A DNA stretch of 30,588 bases from positions 1 through 30,588 of IMG/VR virus record IMGVR_UViG_3300033571_007312; one strand, written 5' to 3'. Within the stretch, counting starts at the first letter, position 1, and each line of letters opens with the position of its first letter. Both the position numbers and the translations under genes were made by a program. Shown one piece after another: positions 1 to 8,216 of the stretch. Origin of the DNA: a virus. Under the pieces are notes generated by a model. It worked only from the letters and a program-made list of their open reading frames with translations. It searched no databases and had not been told where the DNA came from.

Positions 1-639
1 AATTTGTCTATTGATGGTGATATAAACTTCACACCTGTTGTTGAAGCAACTGATGATAATGTAAATGGTTGGCAATGTGATATAACATTAAAACAACCAG
101 TAAGATATACTTATTGTAATTCACCTATTGACCCTATTTCAGGTTATACTACACAATTAAACAATACTTTTAATGAATATAGATTGATTACTTATTATGG
201 TTCATTCTATGATACAACTACACAGACAAATGCTGGCGCAACTGCTGTTAATATAATTTCATATGATACAACAGATATATCAAAGTTTGTTGTGATTAAT
301 AATAATACACAAATCACTACACAAAAAGCTGGTGTATATAATATACAATTCTCAGCTCAGTTAGATAAGACTGATGGTGGTAATGATGAGATTGATATAT
401 GGTTAAGAAAGAATGGAGTAGATGTTCCGTGGTCAAATACGGTTGTAGAATTAGAAGGTAATAATGCTGAAGTAGTGGCTGCTTGGAACTTTTTAAGTAG
501 TTCTAATGATGGTGATTATTATGAAATATGTTGGTCTTCACCAGACACTCAAATGAGAATTTTATCAAGACCAGCACAAACAAATCCAGTAAGACCTGAG
601 ACACCTTCAGTTATATTAACGGTGTTTAAGGTTAGTTAA
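1..639 (+). CDS. Tail fibre / virion protein, C-terminal part (5' end outside window)
   Basis: The reading frame is open from the first base (Asn-Leu-Ser-Ile...), and the first possible start is only a TTG at base 4, so this is probably the C-terminal part of a larger protein whose start lies left of the window. The last 150 or so residues (RLITYYGSFYD ... VILTVFKVS) have the alternating hydrophobic pattern of a C1q/TNF-like jelly roll, including an AGVYNIQFSAQLDK strand, a DIWLRKNGVDVPWS turn and a final beta strand. Such domains commonly end fibres and other surface proteins of Bacteroidota phages, where they trimerise and bind receptors. It is followed 17 bases later by the HAD-fusion gene on the same strand. 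The fold comes from pattern recognition only; receptor binding is inferred. Confidence 0.6.
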   Translation, partial: NLSIDGDINFTPVVEATDDNVNGWQCDITLKQPVRYTYCNSPIDPISGYTTQLNNTFNEYRLITYYGSFYDTTTQTNAGATAVNIISYDTTDISKFVVINNNTQITTQKAGVYNIQFSAQLDKTDGGNDEIDIWLRKNGVDVPWSNTVVELEGNNAEVVAAWNFLSSSNDGDYYEICWSSPDTQMRILSRPAQTNPVRPETPSVILTVFKVS

Positions 640-656
640 AAAATAAAATAAGAAAG

Positions 657-1433
657 ATGCCAATAAAACAATGTGTTATTAACGGAAAGAAAGGTTGGAA
701 ATGGGGTGATGAAGGAACTTGTTATACAGGACCTACAGGAAAACAAGATGCTATTAAACAAGCAATTGCTATTATATCTGCTAAACCAAAAGAAGTAGAG
801 AAATTAGCTGAGAGTTATTCTGATTATCCAAAAGAGGCTTCAGAGAATGCTAAAATTGCGTTAAGATGGGCTGAAGAAAACGGTTGGGGTTCTTGTGGCA
901 CACCAGTAGGTAAGGCGAGAGCTAATCAATTAGCAAAAGGTGAGGCTATTAGTAGAGAAACTATATCAAGAATGGCAGGCTTTGAGAGACACAGACAAAA
1001 CTCACAGAAAGAATTAGGTGATGGTTGTGGTAGATTAATGTGGCTTGCTTGGGGTGGTGATGCTGGTATAGAATGGGCACAAAGAAAGTTAAAACAGATT
1101 GAGAAAGAAAAACAGAATTTAAGTTTTATGAATACTAAAATAAGTTTTGACTTTGACGGAACTCTTACTCAACCTAATGTTAGAGAAAGAGCACAGAGAT
1201 TAATAGAACAAGGTAATACGGTTTATATCATTTCAGCAAGAAGTGATAAAGAAGGTATGTTGAGTATTGCTGATAGTTTAGGTATTCCTCATGATAGAGT
1301 ATTTGCTACAGGTTCTAATCAAGATAAAATAGCAAAGATTTTAGAATTAGGTGTAAATACTCACTATGATAATAATAGAGAAGTTATATCTAAATTAAAA
1401 AACACAAAAACTAATGGTATTCAGATAATCTAA
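657..1433 (+). CDS. Two-domain protein: phage-type Cys/Trp-rich domain fused to a HAD-family phosphatase-like domain
   Basis: 258 aa. Residues 1-40 are a small Cys/Gly/Trp region. Residues 60-148 carry a segment (YPKEASENAKIALRW ... GDGCGRLMWLAWGGDAG) resembling a helical domain seen in phage head and structural proteins, where Gly-rich and RETISRMAGF-like motifs recur. Residues 161-250 look like a HAD-superfamily domain: motif I DFDGT (165-169, nucleophile D165 and acid D167), motif II Ser193 in IISAR, candidate motif III Lys224, and motif IV at HYDNN with D238. HAD enzymes hydrolyse phosphate esters through an aspartyl-phosphate; the substrate here is unknown. Met158, at base 1128, could be an internal start for a free-standing HAD protein. 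The stop overlaps the next ATG by one base (TAATG), so translation is probably coupled. HAD assignment is fairly sure; the role of the fusion is not. Confidence 0.75.
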   Translation: MPIKQCVINGKKGWKWGDEGTCYTGPTGKQDAIKQAIAIISAKPKEVEKLAESYSDYPKEASENAKIALRWAEENGWGSCGTPVGKARANQLAKGEAISRETISRMAGFERHRQNSQKELGDGCGRLMWLAWGGDAGIEWAQRKLKQIEKEKQNLSFMNTKISFDFDGTLTQPNVRERAQRLIEQGNTVYIISARSDKEGMLSIADSLGIPHDRVFATGSNQDKIAKILELGVNTHYDNNREVISKLKNTKTNGIQII

Positions 1434-1906
1434 TGGAGAATATAAACTTACAAAAAGCACTTGATGAAGTCGGTAAAGACTTAGTTAAAACTATGGTTAA
1501 GAAACTAATAGAGGCTGATAAAGTTGCTACTGGTAGATTGATAAAGAGTGTTGATTACAAAGTAGTAGAGACAGCAAATGGTGTAATAGTTCAATTATTA
1601 TCTGAAGATTATTTAACAAATGTAGATGAAGGTAGAAGACCAGGTGCTAAACAACCACCTACTAAATCTTTAGATAGATGGGTTGTAGCAAAAGGTATAG
1701 CACCGAGAGATGATAAAGGTAAATTCATTTCAAGACAAAGTCTTAAGTTCTTAATAGCGAGAAGTATCGGTAAGAAAGGAATTAAACCTACAAATGTAAT
1801 AAAAAACACAATTAATGAAGTTTATACTAATAAACAAAAGCTGATTGAGAAAGCAGCGATTGAAGATATAAACGCTTTAATAGACAAAATAATGGTAGTA
1901 AAATAA
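1433..1906 (+). CDS. HK97 gp10-like tail-completion / neck protein
   Basis: 157 aa, basic, mostly alpha-helical with a central beta region. The pattern of an N-terminal amphipathic helix (KALDEVGKDLVKTMVKKLIEA), a short beta stretch ending in YLTNVDEGRRPG, a loop rich in Pro, Lys and Gly, then helices is characteristic of HK97-gp10-like proteins, which cap the tail tube and join it to the head connector. The start overlaps the stop of the HAD-fusion gene (TAATG), and its own stop abuts the ATG of the next gene in the same way, so the three are translationally coupled. Assignment rests on the DEGRRPG motif, size and tail-gene neighbours; moderate confidence. Confidence 0.6.
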   Translation: MENINLQKALDEVGKDLVKTMVKKLIEADKVATGRLIKSVDYKVVETANGVIVQLLSEDYLTNVDEGRRPGAKQPPTKSLDRWVVAKGIAPRDDKGKFISRQSLKFLIARSIGKKGIKPTNVIKNTINEVYTNKQKLIEKAAIEDINALIDKIMVVK

Positions 1907-3423
1907 TGGCAGCAACCGTATCAATAGTAAATCAGCCTGATGAATGGGCACCAGTTAATAAAGAGTTATGGTATAAAGTAGATAGTGGTTCTTCTTCTAT
2001 ATCTGATTTTAAGTATTTATTTAGAATTAAGAAAAAGAATGAACCGTTTGGTTCAACATGGACTACATTATCAACATATAAAATTCCACCTACACCAGAT
2101 GGTTATGGTTTATTCTCACCTCATAAGTTATTGAAATCATTCTTTGATTACAATGTAAATCCATTTCAATCAGGATGGGCAAGTAATTTTGTTTCAGGTG
2201 CCGGTTCAGGTATTCCTGATGGTTTAGTTCAATATACGGTAAATTATGGTTATGAGTATAATCCTAATCAGCCTTATTATGATGTATTTTATTTTAACGC
2301 AACTAATGTAGGTTTAACATTTTCTTCACCTCATGGTTTAACAGCTGGTGATTTAATTACGGTTAATAAAACAAATAAACAAATAAATATAGTATATGAT
2401 GGAACTGCGTCGGTTGTTTCTATTCCTAATCCTTACTTTGCTGTTATTGACAAGAGTTGGTCTGGTCTTAACACACCTAACGGAACAGATGGAGGAACAA
2501 TAACAAGTGTTATTAGATTAAATGCTACTGCTTCAACAAGAAATGCGTTTAACGGAACAAGACAATATAGAGAAAGAACAAGAGATTTTAGTGAGTATGT
2601 TTTAGGCTCAACATTTTCTTCTACAAATAAGTTTTTAAGAGATTATCCTTCTGAATATAAACCTATTAACTACGGACCTACCTCAACAACAGGTGAGTAT
2701 GAGACATTATCTTTAATTGCTGCTACACCTTCAGGTAAGACAGCATCGGTTAGATTTGCGATGTTTAATTCAGCTGGAGTTCAACAGACATCATATTCAT
2801 ATAATCTACCTTCTAACAACTTATATAGAAGATTAGATGTAGGTGTAGGAACACAGAACTTATCAAATTCATTTGGTATTAACTGGTCAGCTACAAACTA
2901 TGACTATTATACGGTTACTTATTTACAAAATGGTGTGACTGCGTCAGAGACATTGAAGTATAAGTTAAGAAATGAATGTTCGCCTTATGAAGGTTATGAG
3001 TGGGTTAGAGTTTTATGGTTAAATAGACAAGGTGGTTGGGATTACTTTACATTTACAAGAGATGTTAAGAAGTCTGTTAGTATAACAAGAAGTGAGTATC
3101 AAAAAGTATTAGACTGGGATTATTCAGTAGGTGATAGAGGTAAAACTATTTTTGCTACTAAGGCTGAAGAGACATACACTATTCAATCAAATTGGATTAC
3201 AGATGGTGAGGCTAAATGGTTAGAAGAGTTAATGACATCTCCTGAGGTTTATATTATAGGTAATGATAGTGAAGAATTCTATTCACAACCTTCAACAGCA
3301 TATAAACTACCGATAGTTGTTACACAGAATAGTTATGAAGTTAAAACGGTTATGAGAAATCAGATGTTTAATTTTGTATTAACATACAAAATGGGTTATA
3401 ACTTAAACCTTCAGAATGACTAA
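1906..3423 (+). CDS. Tail structural protein, probably tail-tip/baseplate
   Basis: 505 aa, rich in beta-strand, Tyr, Ser, Thr and Asn, with no signal peptide or membrane segment. The N-terminal part begins with a short beta domain (SIVNQPDEWAPVNKELWYKV). The C-terminal 130 residues (WVRVLWLNRQGGWDYFTF ... MFNFVLTYKMGYNLNLQND) resemble the end of large tail proteins found upstream of the hub protein in Bacteroidota siphophages. Some of these play the distal-tail role, but I cannot prove that from sequence. It is coupled to the preceding gene (ATAATGG) and followed by a 42-base spacer and the 1120-aa hub-like gene. A virion tail protein is likely; the exact position is inferred. Confidence 0.5.
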   Translation: MAATVSIVNQPDEWAPVNKELWYKVDSGSSSISDFKYLFRIKKKNEPFGSTWTTLSTYKIPPTPDGYGLFSPHKLLKSFFDYNVNPFQSGWASNFVSGAGSGIPDGLVQYTVNYGYEYNPNQPYYDVFYFNATNVGLTFSSPHGLTAGDLITVNKTNKQINIVYDGTASVVSIPNPYFAVIDKSWSGLNTPNGTDGGTITSVIRLNATASTRNAFNGTRQYRERTRDFSEYVLGSTFSSTNKFLRDYPSEYKPINYGPTSTTGEYETLSLIAATPSGKTASVRFAMFNSAGVQQTSYSYNLPSNNLYRRLDVGVGTQNLSNSFGINWSATNYDYYTVTYLQNGVTASETLKYKLRNECSPYEGYEWVRVLWLNRQGGWDYFTFTRDVKKSVSITRSEYQKVLDWDYSVGDRGKTIFATKAEETYTIQSNWITDGEAKWLEELMTSPEVYIIGNDSEEFYSQPSTAYKLPIVVTQNSYEVKTVMRNQMFNFVLTYKMGYNLNLQND

Positions 3424-3465
3424 AAACATGAAACATCATGATATATACAAAATTATTAAAATAAT

Positions 3466-6400
3466 ATGACAAGATTTGAGCTTTTAGTAGAAATAAATGG
3501 ACAGAGAAAGTGGTTAGACACATATGATGCTGAACCTATAAGTTTAACATATAATGTATCTGACATTATGGAGATTGATAAGAGGAATTCTTCTTACTCA
3601 AAGACTATTAAAATACCTGAGACTAAAAATAACAGAGAAATCTTTGGTGACATTGCTGATTTAGGTGTAGAAGCTACATTTAACCCTAATAAAAAGACTA
3701 AGGCGTATATTTTAGTTGATACGGTTTTAGTTTTTGATGGTTATTTACAACTTAGAAAGGTTTTTGTTGATAAAGATGAAGATAAAGCTGAGTATGAAGT
3801 AGTTATTTATGCTGATAATGACAATTTCTTTAAGTTAATTGGTGAAAGATTTTTAACTGACTTAGATTTTAGTGAGTTAAATCACAAATGGAACGCAACT
3901 AACATTAGACAATCATGGACTGCTTCTTGGGATAAAGGTTATTACTATCCACTTATTGATTATGGATATAACTGGGAATTAGGTTCAATAAATGGATGGA
4001 CAACTACATATAATACAGAGGTTAAATTAACACAAATGTTTCCATCTACCAATGTTAAATATGTTTTAGATAAAATTTTTGATAGTGTAGGTTATACATA
4101 TCAATCTGACTTCTTAGAGAGTTTAACTTTCAAGAGTTTATACATGCCTTTCAATAGACAAGAATTAAAAAGAGATGTTAATTCATTAGCAGATAAATTT
4201 ACAATAGGAATGTTGGCACCAGCTACATTCAGTAATTCAACTCAAGTAACAATTGAACCTGATTTAGTAGAAGAATATGATAGCACATATCAAGATTATA
4301 CATATGTTCCAACACAGAGATATGTAAATTTTGGTAAGTTTAGAATACCTTTTAATAATGAGAACTCACCAAATGGTGACCCTGATGGTTTATATAACAC
4401 ATCAACATATGAATATGTAGCTGGAACTGATTTTGTGGCTGGTAGTTTTGTTTGTGATTTTGACATAACATTTAGATTTAGTGGTGTAAATCAGAACTGG
4501 TATATTGAAGGAACTACTTTACCTTTAAGTTCAATTTGTTTTAGAAGAAGTAAAAATCCAGCAACAGGAGTAGATGTAGCAGGTGGTGTTGTTATTCCGA
4601 TTAATGGTTCATCATTTCCTTTAAGATTTACAACAGCACAAATACCAGGTATTCAATATGACCTTATAGTTCCTCAAAACACACCAGGATTTACAAACGC
4701 ATCAAATGGATTTGTATTAGCTGTAAATCAACAAGCAGGTCCGAGAAGAGTATATGGTCAAATAGCAACACCTGTGTTAGATGATAGCACAGCAGATAGA
4801 AAGAAATTATATCCAGGTGAGAAAGTATGGGTTGAAGTAAATTATGGTATATCAAACTGGCAGATTAGAACTCAGTTTGGTAATCAAAACTTATTAGGAC
4901 CAGCAGTTACTATGGGCCTTAACGGAACATATAACACAACACTTCCAGCTGATGTTGTTTTAGGAACATTCTCAACATCAAATAGGTTTTTTAATGTTTT
5001 ATCACAGAATGTATTAGGTAATGAAACTATTGATTATTCACAAACATTACCTACTAACTTTAAGCAAAAAGATTTCTTAACATCTATTATTAAAATGTTT
5101 AACTTAATAGTTGAACCATCAAAAGAAAATGAGAGGACACTTATTATAGAACCGAGAGATGAATACTACGCAAAAGGTAGAATAAAAGATTGGACTAAGA
5201 AATTAAATATAAATGAGCCTATTGAAGAGCAAATCTTAGCTGAAACTCAAAATAGACAGACAAACTTTAGATATAAAGATGATAAAGACATATACAATGA
5301 AGACTATAAGAACAACAGAGGAGGCTTGGCTTATGGTGAATACCAACATTTTATTGATAATGATTTTATTACAGGACAGAAAAAGGTTGAAATAAGTTTC
5401 TCACCTACTCCACTTGTTCCTGTTTTAGGTTCAACTAAATTACTTATACCTAAGATTGGTAAATTTGATAATAATGTATTTAGTAAAACAGAACATAATG
5501 TAAGAATTTTAACAAGGTTTAATTCATCTACTAAAAGAACTTGGGTCTATTCTGATTATCAATTTCACTCATCAACAGGACCTTACAATGCTTATATTAA
5601 ATTAACTACAATAGGATTTACAAACCTTCAACATCCAGGCTATCAAGTAGGTGACTGGATTAATATAAATCAAGCTGATGGTGGTGCGTTAAAACCGATG
5701 CTACAAGGTCAGTTTAAGATTGTAGAAGTTCCTAATACAAGAACAATTGTAATCAATATACCATTTAGTAGTGTTGGTTCAGGTGCTGCTGTTGCTGGAA
5801 CTATTACACCTTTAGATGGTTTATTACCTGTTGAAGATGATACAGATACTTGGCAATTTGAGGGTCAAAGGTATAAGGCCTATCCTTATTTAGGTCACTT
5901 TGATAATCCATTTAGTCCTAATTATGACATTAACTTTGGACAAACTACAGGTTTATATTATCAAGAAGATAGTGTGACTAATAATAACTTATATTCTTCT
6001 TACTGGCAGAATATGATTACTGAGATTAGTGATAAAGATAGTAGAATTATTACGGCTTCATTTTATTTAACACCTTATGATATAGCTGACTTTAGATTTA
6101 ATGATAATATATTTATCAATGGTCAATACTATAAGGTAAATAAAATAATGAACTATGACCCTACAAAAGAGGCATTAGTTAAAGTAGAATTAATTAAAAC
6201 ACTTATCATTACGGTTCCAAGACCATTTGTAAGAACATTTATATCTGAGAGACCAAGAGATGTTATAGGTGTTGTATCTACAGGAACAGGAAAACCATTT
6301 ACAGAAACAGGATATGTAGGTCCTGGTAAAGATATAGTTCTAAATAGACCATTAGGAAGACCAGGAATTTTAACAGGAGGTGTTAAAACAAATAACACAA

Positions 6401-6828
6401 ACTTAGTTGAGAAATCAGATGTTGTTGTATCAGGTAGAGATAATGAGGTTTATGGTAGTAATGTAATTGTATCGGGTAATACAAATATAGTTTCATCAGA
6501 TAAAAACTTTGTTCAAGGTGATGGAAACAGAATTCCATTAGGTGCTGAGAACAATTTTGTGATGGGTAATAACAATACATTCGCACCTGATGTTAGTGGT
6601 TCATTTGTTATAGGTAATAATCAGACGGTAGAAAGTTCTAATACATTTGTAATGAACGCAATTATTGTTCAGATGGTTGATGAGGTTTCTGCTTCAAGAA
6701 ATGAAGTTCTAAGTCCTTTCTCAGTAAAGGTTGTAAATTATATTTCTGCTTCAAGAGATGCTGTAAGAGAGTTAGGTTCTTATGATACGGTTAGTTATAT
6801 TTCTGGTGGTAGATATAATCTTACTTAA
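3466..6828 (+). CDS. Large tail hub / baseplate-like protein with C-terminal YadA-like repeats
   Basis: 1120 aa. The N-terminus (MTRFELLVEINGQRKWLDTY, then a segment with SSYSKTIKIP and a long beta-rich region with GYLQLRKVFVD) resembles the opening of tail-hub proteins in Bacteroidota phages, which sit at the tail tip and carry fibres or host-contact domains. Residues about 975-1065 form short Asn/Gly/Val/Ser repeats (VSGRDNEVYGS, VSGNTNIVSS, FVMGNNNTF, FVIGNNQTV) typical of left-handed beta-roll (YadA-head-like) modules, which trimerise. The final 55 residues contain two imperfect SASR(D/N) repeats. It follows the 505-aa tail gene by 42 bases and ends three bases before a late-type promoter motif. 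Tail structural role likely; the hub assignment is inference. Confidence 0.6.
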   Translation: MTRFELLVEINGQRKWLDTYDAEPISLTYNVSDIMEIDKRNSSYSKTIKIPETKNNREIFGDIADLGVEATFNPNKKTKAYILVDTVLVFDGYLQLRKVFVDKDEDKAEYEVVIYADNDNFFKLIGERFLTDLDFSELNHKWNATNIRQSWTASWDKGYYYPLIDYGYNWELGSINGWTTTYNTEVKLTQMFPSTNVKYVLDKIFDSVGYTYQSDFLESLTFKSLYMPFNRQELKRDVNSLADKFTIGMLAPATFSNSTQVTIEPDLVEEYDSTYQDYTYVPTQRYVNFGKFRIPFNNENSPNGDPDGLYNTSTYEYVAGTDFVAGSFVCDFDITFRFSGVNQNWYIEGTTLPLSSICFRRSKNPATGVDVAGGVVIPINGSSFPLRFTTAQIPGIQYDLIVPQNTPGFTNASNGFVLAVNQQAGPRRVYGQIATPVLDDSTADRKKLYPGEKVWVEVNYGISNWQIRTQFGNQNLLGPAVTMGLNGTYNTTLPADVVLGTFSTSNRFFNVLSQNVLGNETIDYSQTLPTNFKQKDFLTSIIKMFNLIVEPSKENERTLIIEPRDEYYAKGRIKDWTKKLNINEPIEEQILAETQNRQTNFRYKDDKDIYNEDYKNNRGGLAYGEYQHFIDNDFITGQKKVEISFSPTPLVPVLGSTKLLIPKIGKFDNNVFSKTEHNVRILTRFNSSTKRTWVYSDYQFHSSTGPYNAYIKLTTIGFTNLQHPGYQVGDWININQADGGALKPMLQGQFKIVEVPNTRTIVINIPFSSVGSGAAVAGTITPLDGLLPVEDDTDTWQFEGQRYKAYPYLGHFDNPFSPNYDINFGQTTGLYYQEDSVTNNNLYSSYWQNMITEISDKDSRIITASFYLTPYDIADFRFNDNIFINGQYYKVNKIMNYDPTKEALVKVELIKTLIITVPRPFVRTFISERPRDVIGVVSTGTGKPFTETGYVGPGKDIVLNRPLGRPGILTGGVKTNNTNLVEKSDVVVSGRDNEVYGSNVIVSGNTNIVSSDKNFVQGDGNRIPLGAENNFVMGNNNTFAPDVSGSFVIGNNQTVESSNTFVMNAIIVQMVDEVSASRNEVLSPFSVKVVNYISASRDAVRELGSYDTVSYISGGRYNLT

Positions 6829-6831
6829 TGC

Positions 6832-6862
6832 TTTAGAAAAAACATAAATATATCTATTATAT
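6832..6862 (+). promoter_or_regulatory. Late-type promoter motif, copy 1
   Basis: TTTAGAAAAA followed by TATCTATTATA, with 22 bases from the start to the TATC block. It lies between the hub-like gene (stop 6828) and the fibre gene at 6884. It is one of seven copies in the window with nearly constant internal spacing. It probably drives the fibre and tape-measure unit; it is the least perfect copy at the 3' end (TATAAA instead of TAGTA). Confidence 0.65.
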
Positions 6863-6883
6863 AAAAAAATAAAATCATATTAG

Positions 6884-8215
6884 ATGGCTAAAATAACACA
6901 ATATAGTAGGATTTCACATCATACAATTACTGGTTCAGCATCTGCTACATTTTCAGTTCCAGCATCTGAAGATTTCACAGATGGAACATGGACATCAAGA
7001 GACTTATCTTTAAGTGAGATAGGTGTTAATGAAGATAGTAAAACAGCTTATATAAGAATTGCTGATGAAATAAAAGAGTTCTCATTTAATCCTGGTTTAG
7101 TAGGACCTACAGGACCTACAGGTGCCGCTGGTGGAACACAAAGTTTAGAAGATACATTAGCACTTGGTAATACAACAGGTGCTAATAACATTATTGTAAA
7201 TGATGGTTATGGTATTTACAATAATAATAACATAGCTTTCATTAGATTTAATGATACACCAGGTCAAGAGATTTATCACAATGTAAATAACGGAACATCA
7301 TCAACTGATGTTTATCATACATCAACATCTTGGTATGCTAATACAATTGAAGGTGATTATTCAACTTATATTTATGTTGATAAAGAATTAGTTGAGATTA
7401 ATTCAGAGATAGATAGTTTAACATCATCTAATGTTCAGATAAAACCTGATTATGTTTCTATACAAAATAATGATGATACTGGTTTTAACAATTCTCAAAT
7501 AACATCATCTCATAGCGGTATATTTATGGCCGTTAGTGATAGTTCATATGGGACTACAAATTCATTTTATATGAACCAAGATGTCATGAATTTAAGACAT
7601 GATAATGACAATGATGCTTGGTTTTCTGAATTTTCTTTTGATGGAACAGCACCTCAATCACAAATGTCATCAGGATATAATGGTGGTGATTATGGTAGAG
7701 TTAGAACATCACCAGGTATAATAGATACAAAATCATCAGACATTTCTGGAACAGATTATGTATCAACTACAACACAGAAAAATAGATTTAGAGTTTTACA
7801 TGTTGAAGGTTCAACAGAAAGAGGTGAAATTATAGTTGAAAAAGATGGTGATAATTATAGAGTAGGTATAAATCAAACAAACTTTATGTTTGGAACAAAT
7901 TCAACAACTGGTTTTGCTTCAGCATCGGTTGTAGTTTTAGATTTACCTACAACAGGTGACCATGTATGGGTTAAATGTCAAGTTAAAGCGATTAATGGAA
8001 CATATTCTGAGGCTTATGTTGCTGATATATTTGGTGGATTTAGAAATGATGGCTCACCTAACTTAATAGGAACAGGTTATTCAGTTATTGAATATACAGA
8101 TTTTACAGGAGGAGCTCAAGCTTATTTAGATATAAGTTCAACAAGAGTTAGAGTTAGAGCATTAGGACAAACTGGTTCCGACATAAACTGGTCAGCAAAT
8201 TTAACTTGGGGATAA
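6884..8215 (+). CDS. Tail fibre-like protein
   Basis: 443 aa. After a 75-residue N-terminal domain, a very short collagen-like run (GPTGPTGAAGG) introduces a long Asn/Ser/Thr/Gly-rich repetitive beta region (residues about 90-270). The compact C-terminal domain (residues about 295-443, FRVLHVEGSTERGEIIVEKD ... SANLTWG) looks like a beta-sandwich cap. This layout (anchor, collagen-like hinge, repetitive shaft, beta cap) is that of a trimeric phage tail fibre. The gene is the first behind late-type promoter copy 1, and its stop is separated from the next gene by a single base. Receptor binding is inferred; no chaperone or depolymerase motif was seen. Confidence 0.6.
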   Translation: MAKITQYSRISHHTITGSASATFSVPASEDFTDGTWTSRDLSLSEIGVNEDSKTAYIRIADEIKEFSFNPGLVGPTGPTGAAGGTQSLEDTLALGNTTGANNIIVNDGYGIYNNNNIAFIRFNDTPGQEIYHNVNNGTSSTDVYHTSTSWYANTIEGDYSTYIYVDKELVEINSEIDSLTSSNVQIKPDYVSIQNNDDTGFNNSQITSSHSGIFMAVSDSSYGTTNSFYMNQDVMNLRHDNDNDAWFSEFSFDGTAPQSQMSSGYNGGDYGRVRTSPGIIDTKSSDISGTDYVSTTTQKNRFRVLHVEGSTERGEIIVEKDGDNYRVGINQTNFMFGTNSTTGFASASVVVLDLPTTGDHVWVKCQVKAINGTYSEAYVADIFGGFRNDGSPNLIGTGYSVIEYTDFTGGAQAYLDISSTRVRVRALGQTGSDINWSANLTWG

Positions 8216-8216
8216 T

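Noticed and set aside
6153-6586. Two minus-strand frames inside the hub-like gene
   Set aside because: Antisense to the repetitive Asn/Gly region; no promoter or start context.
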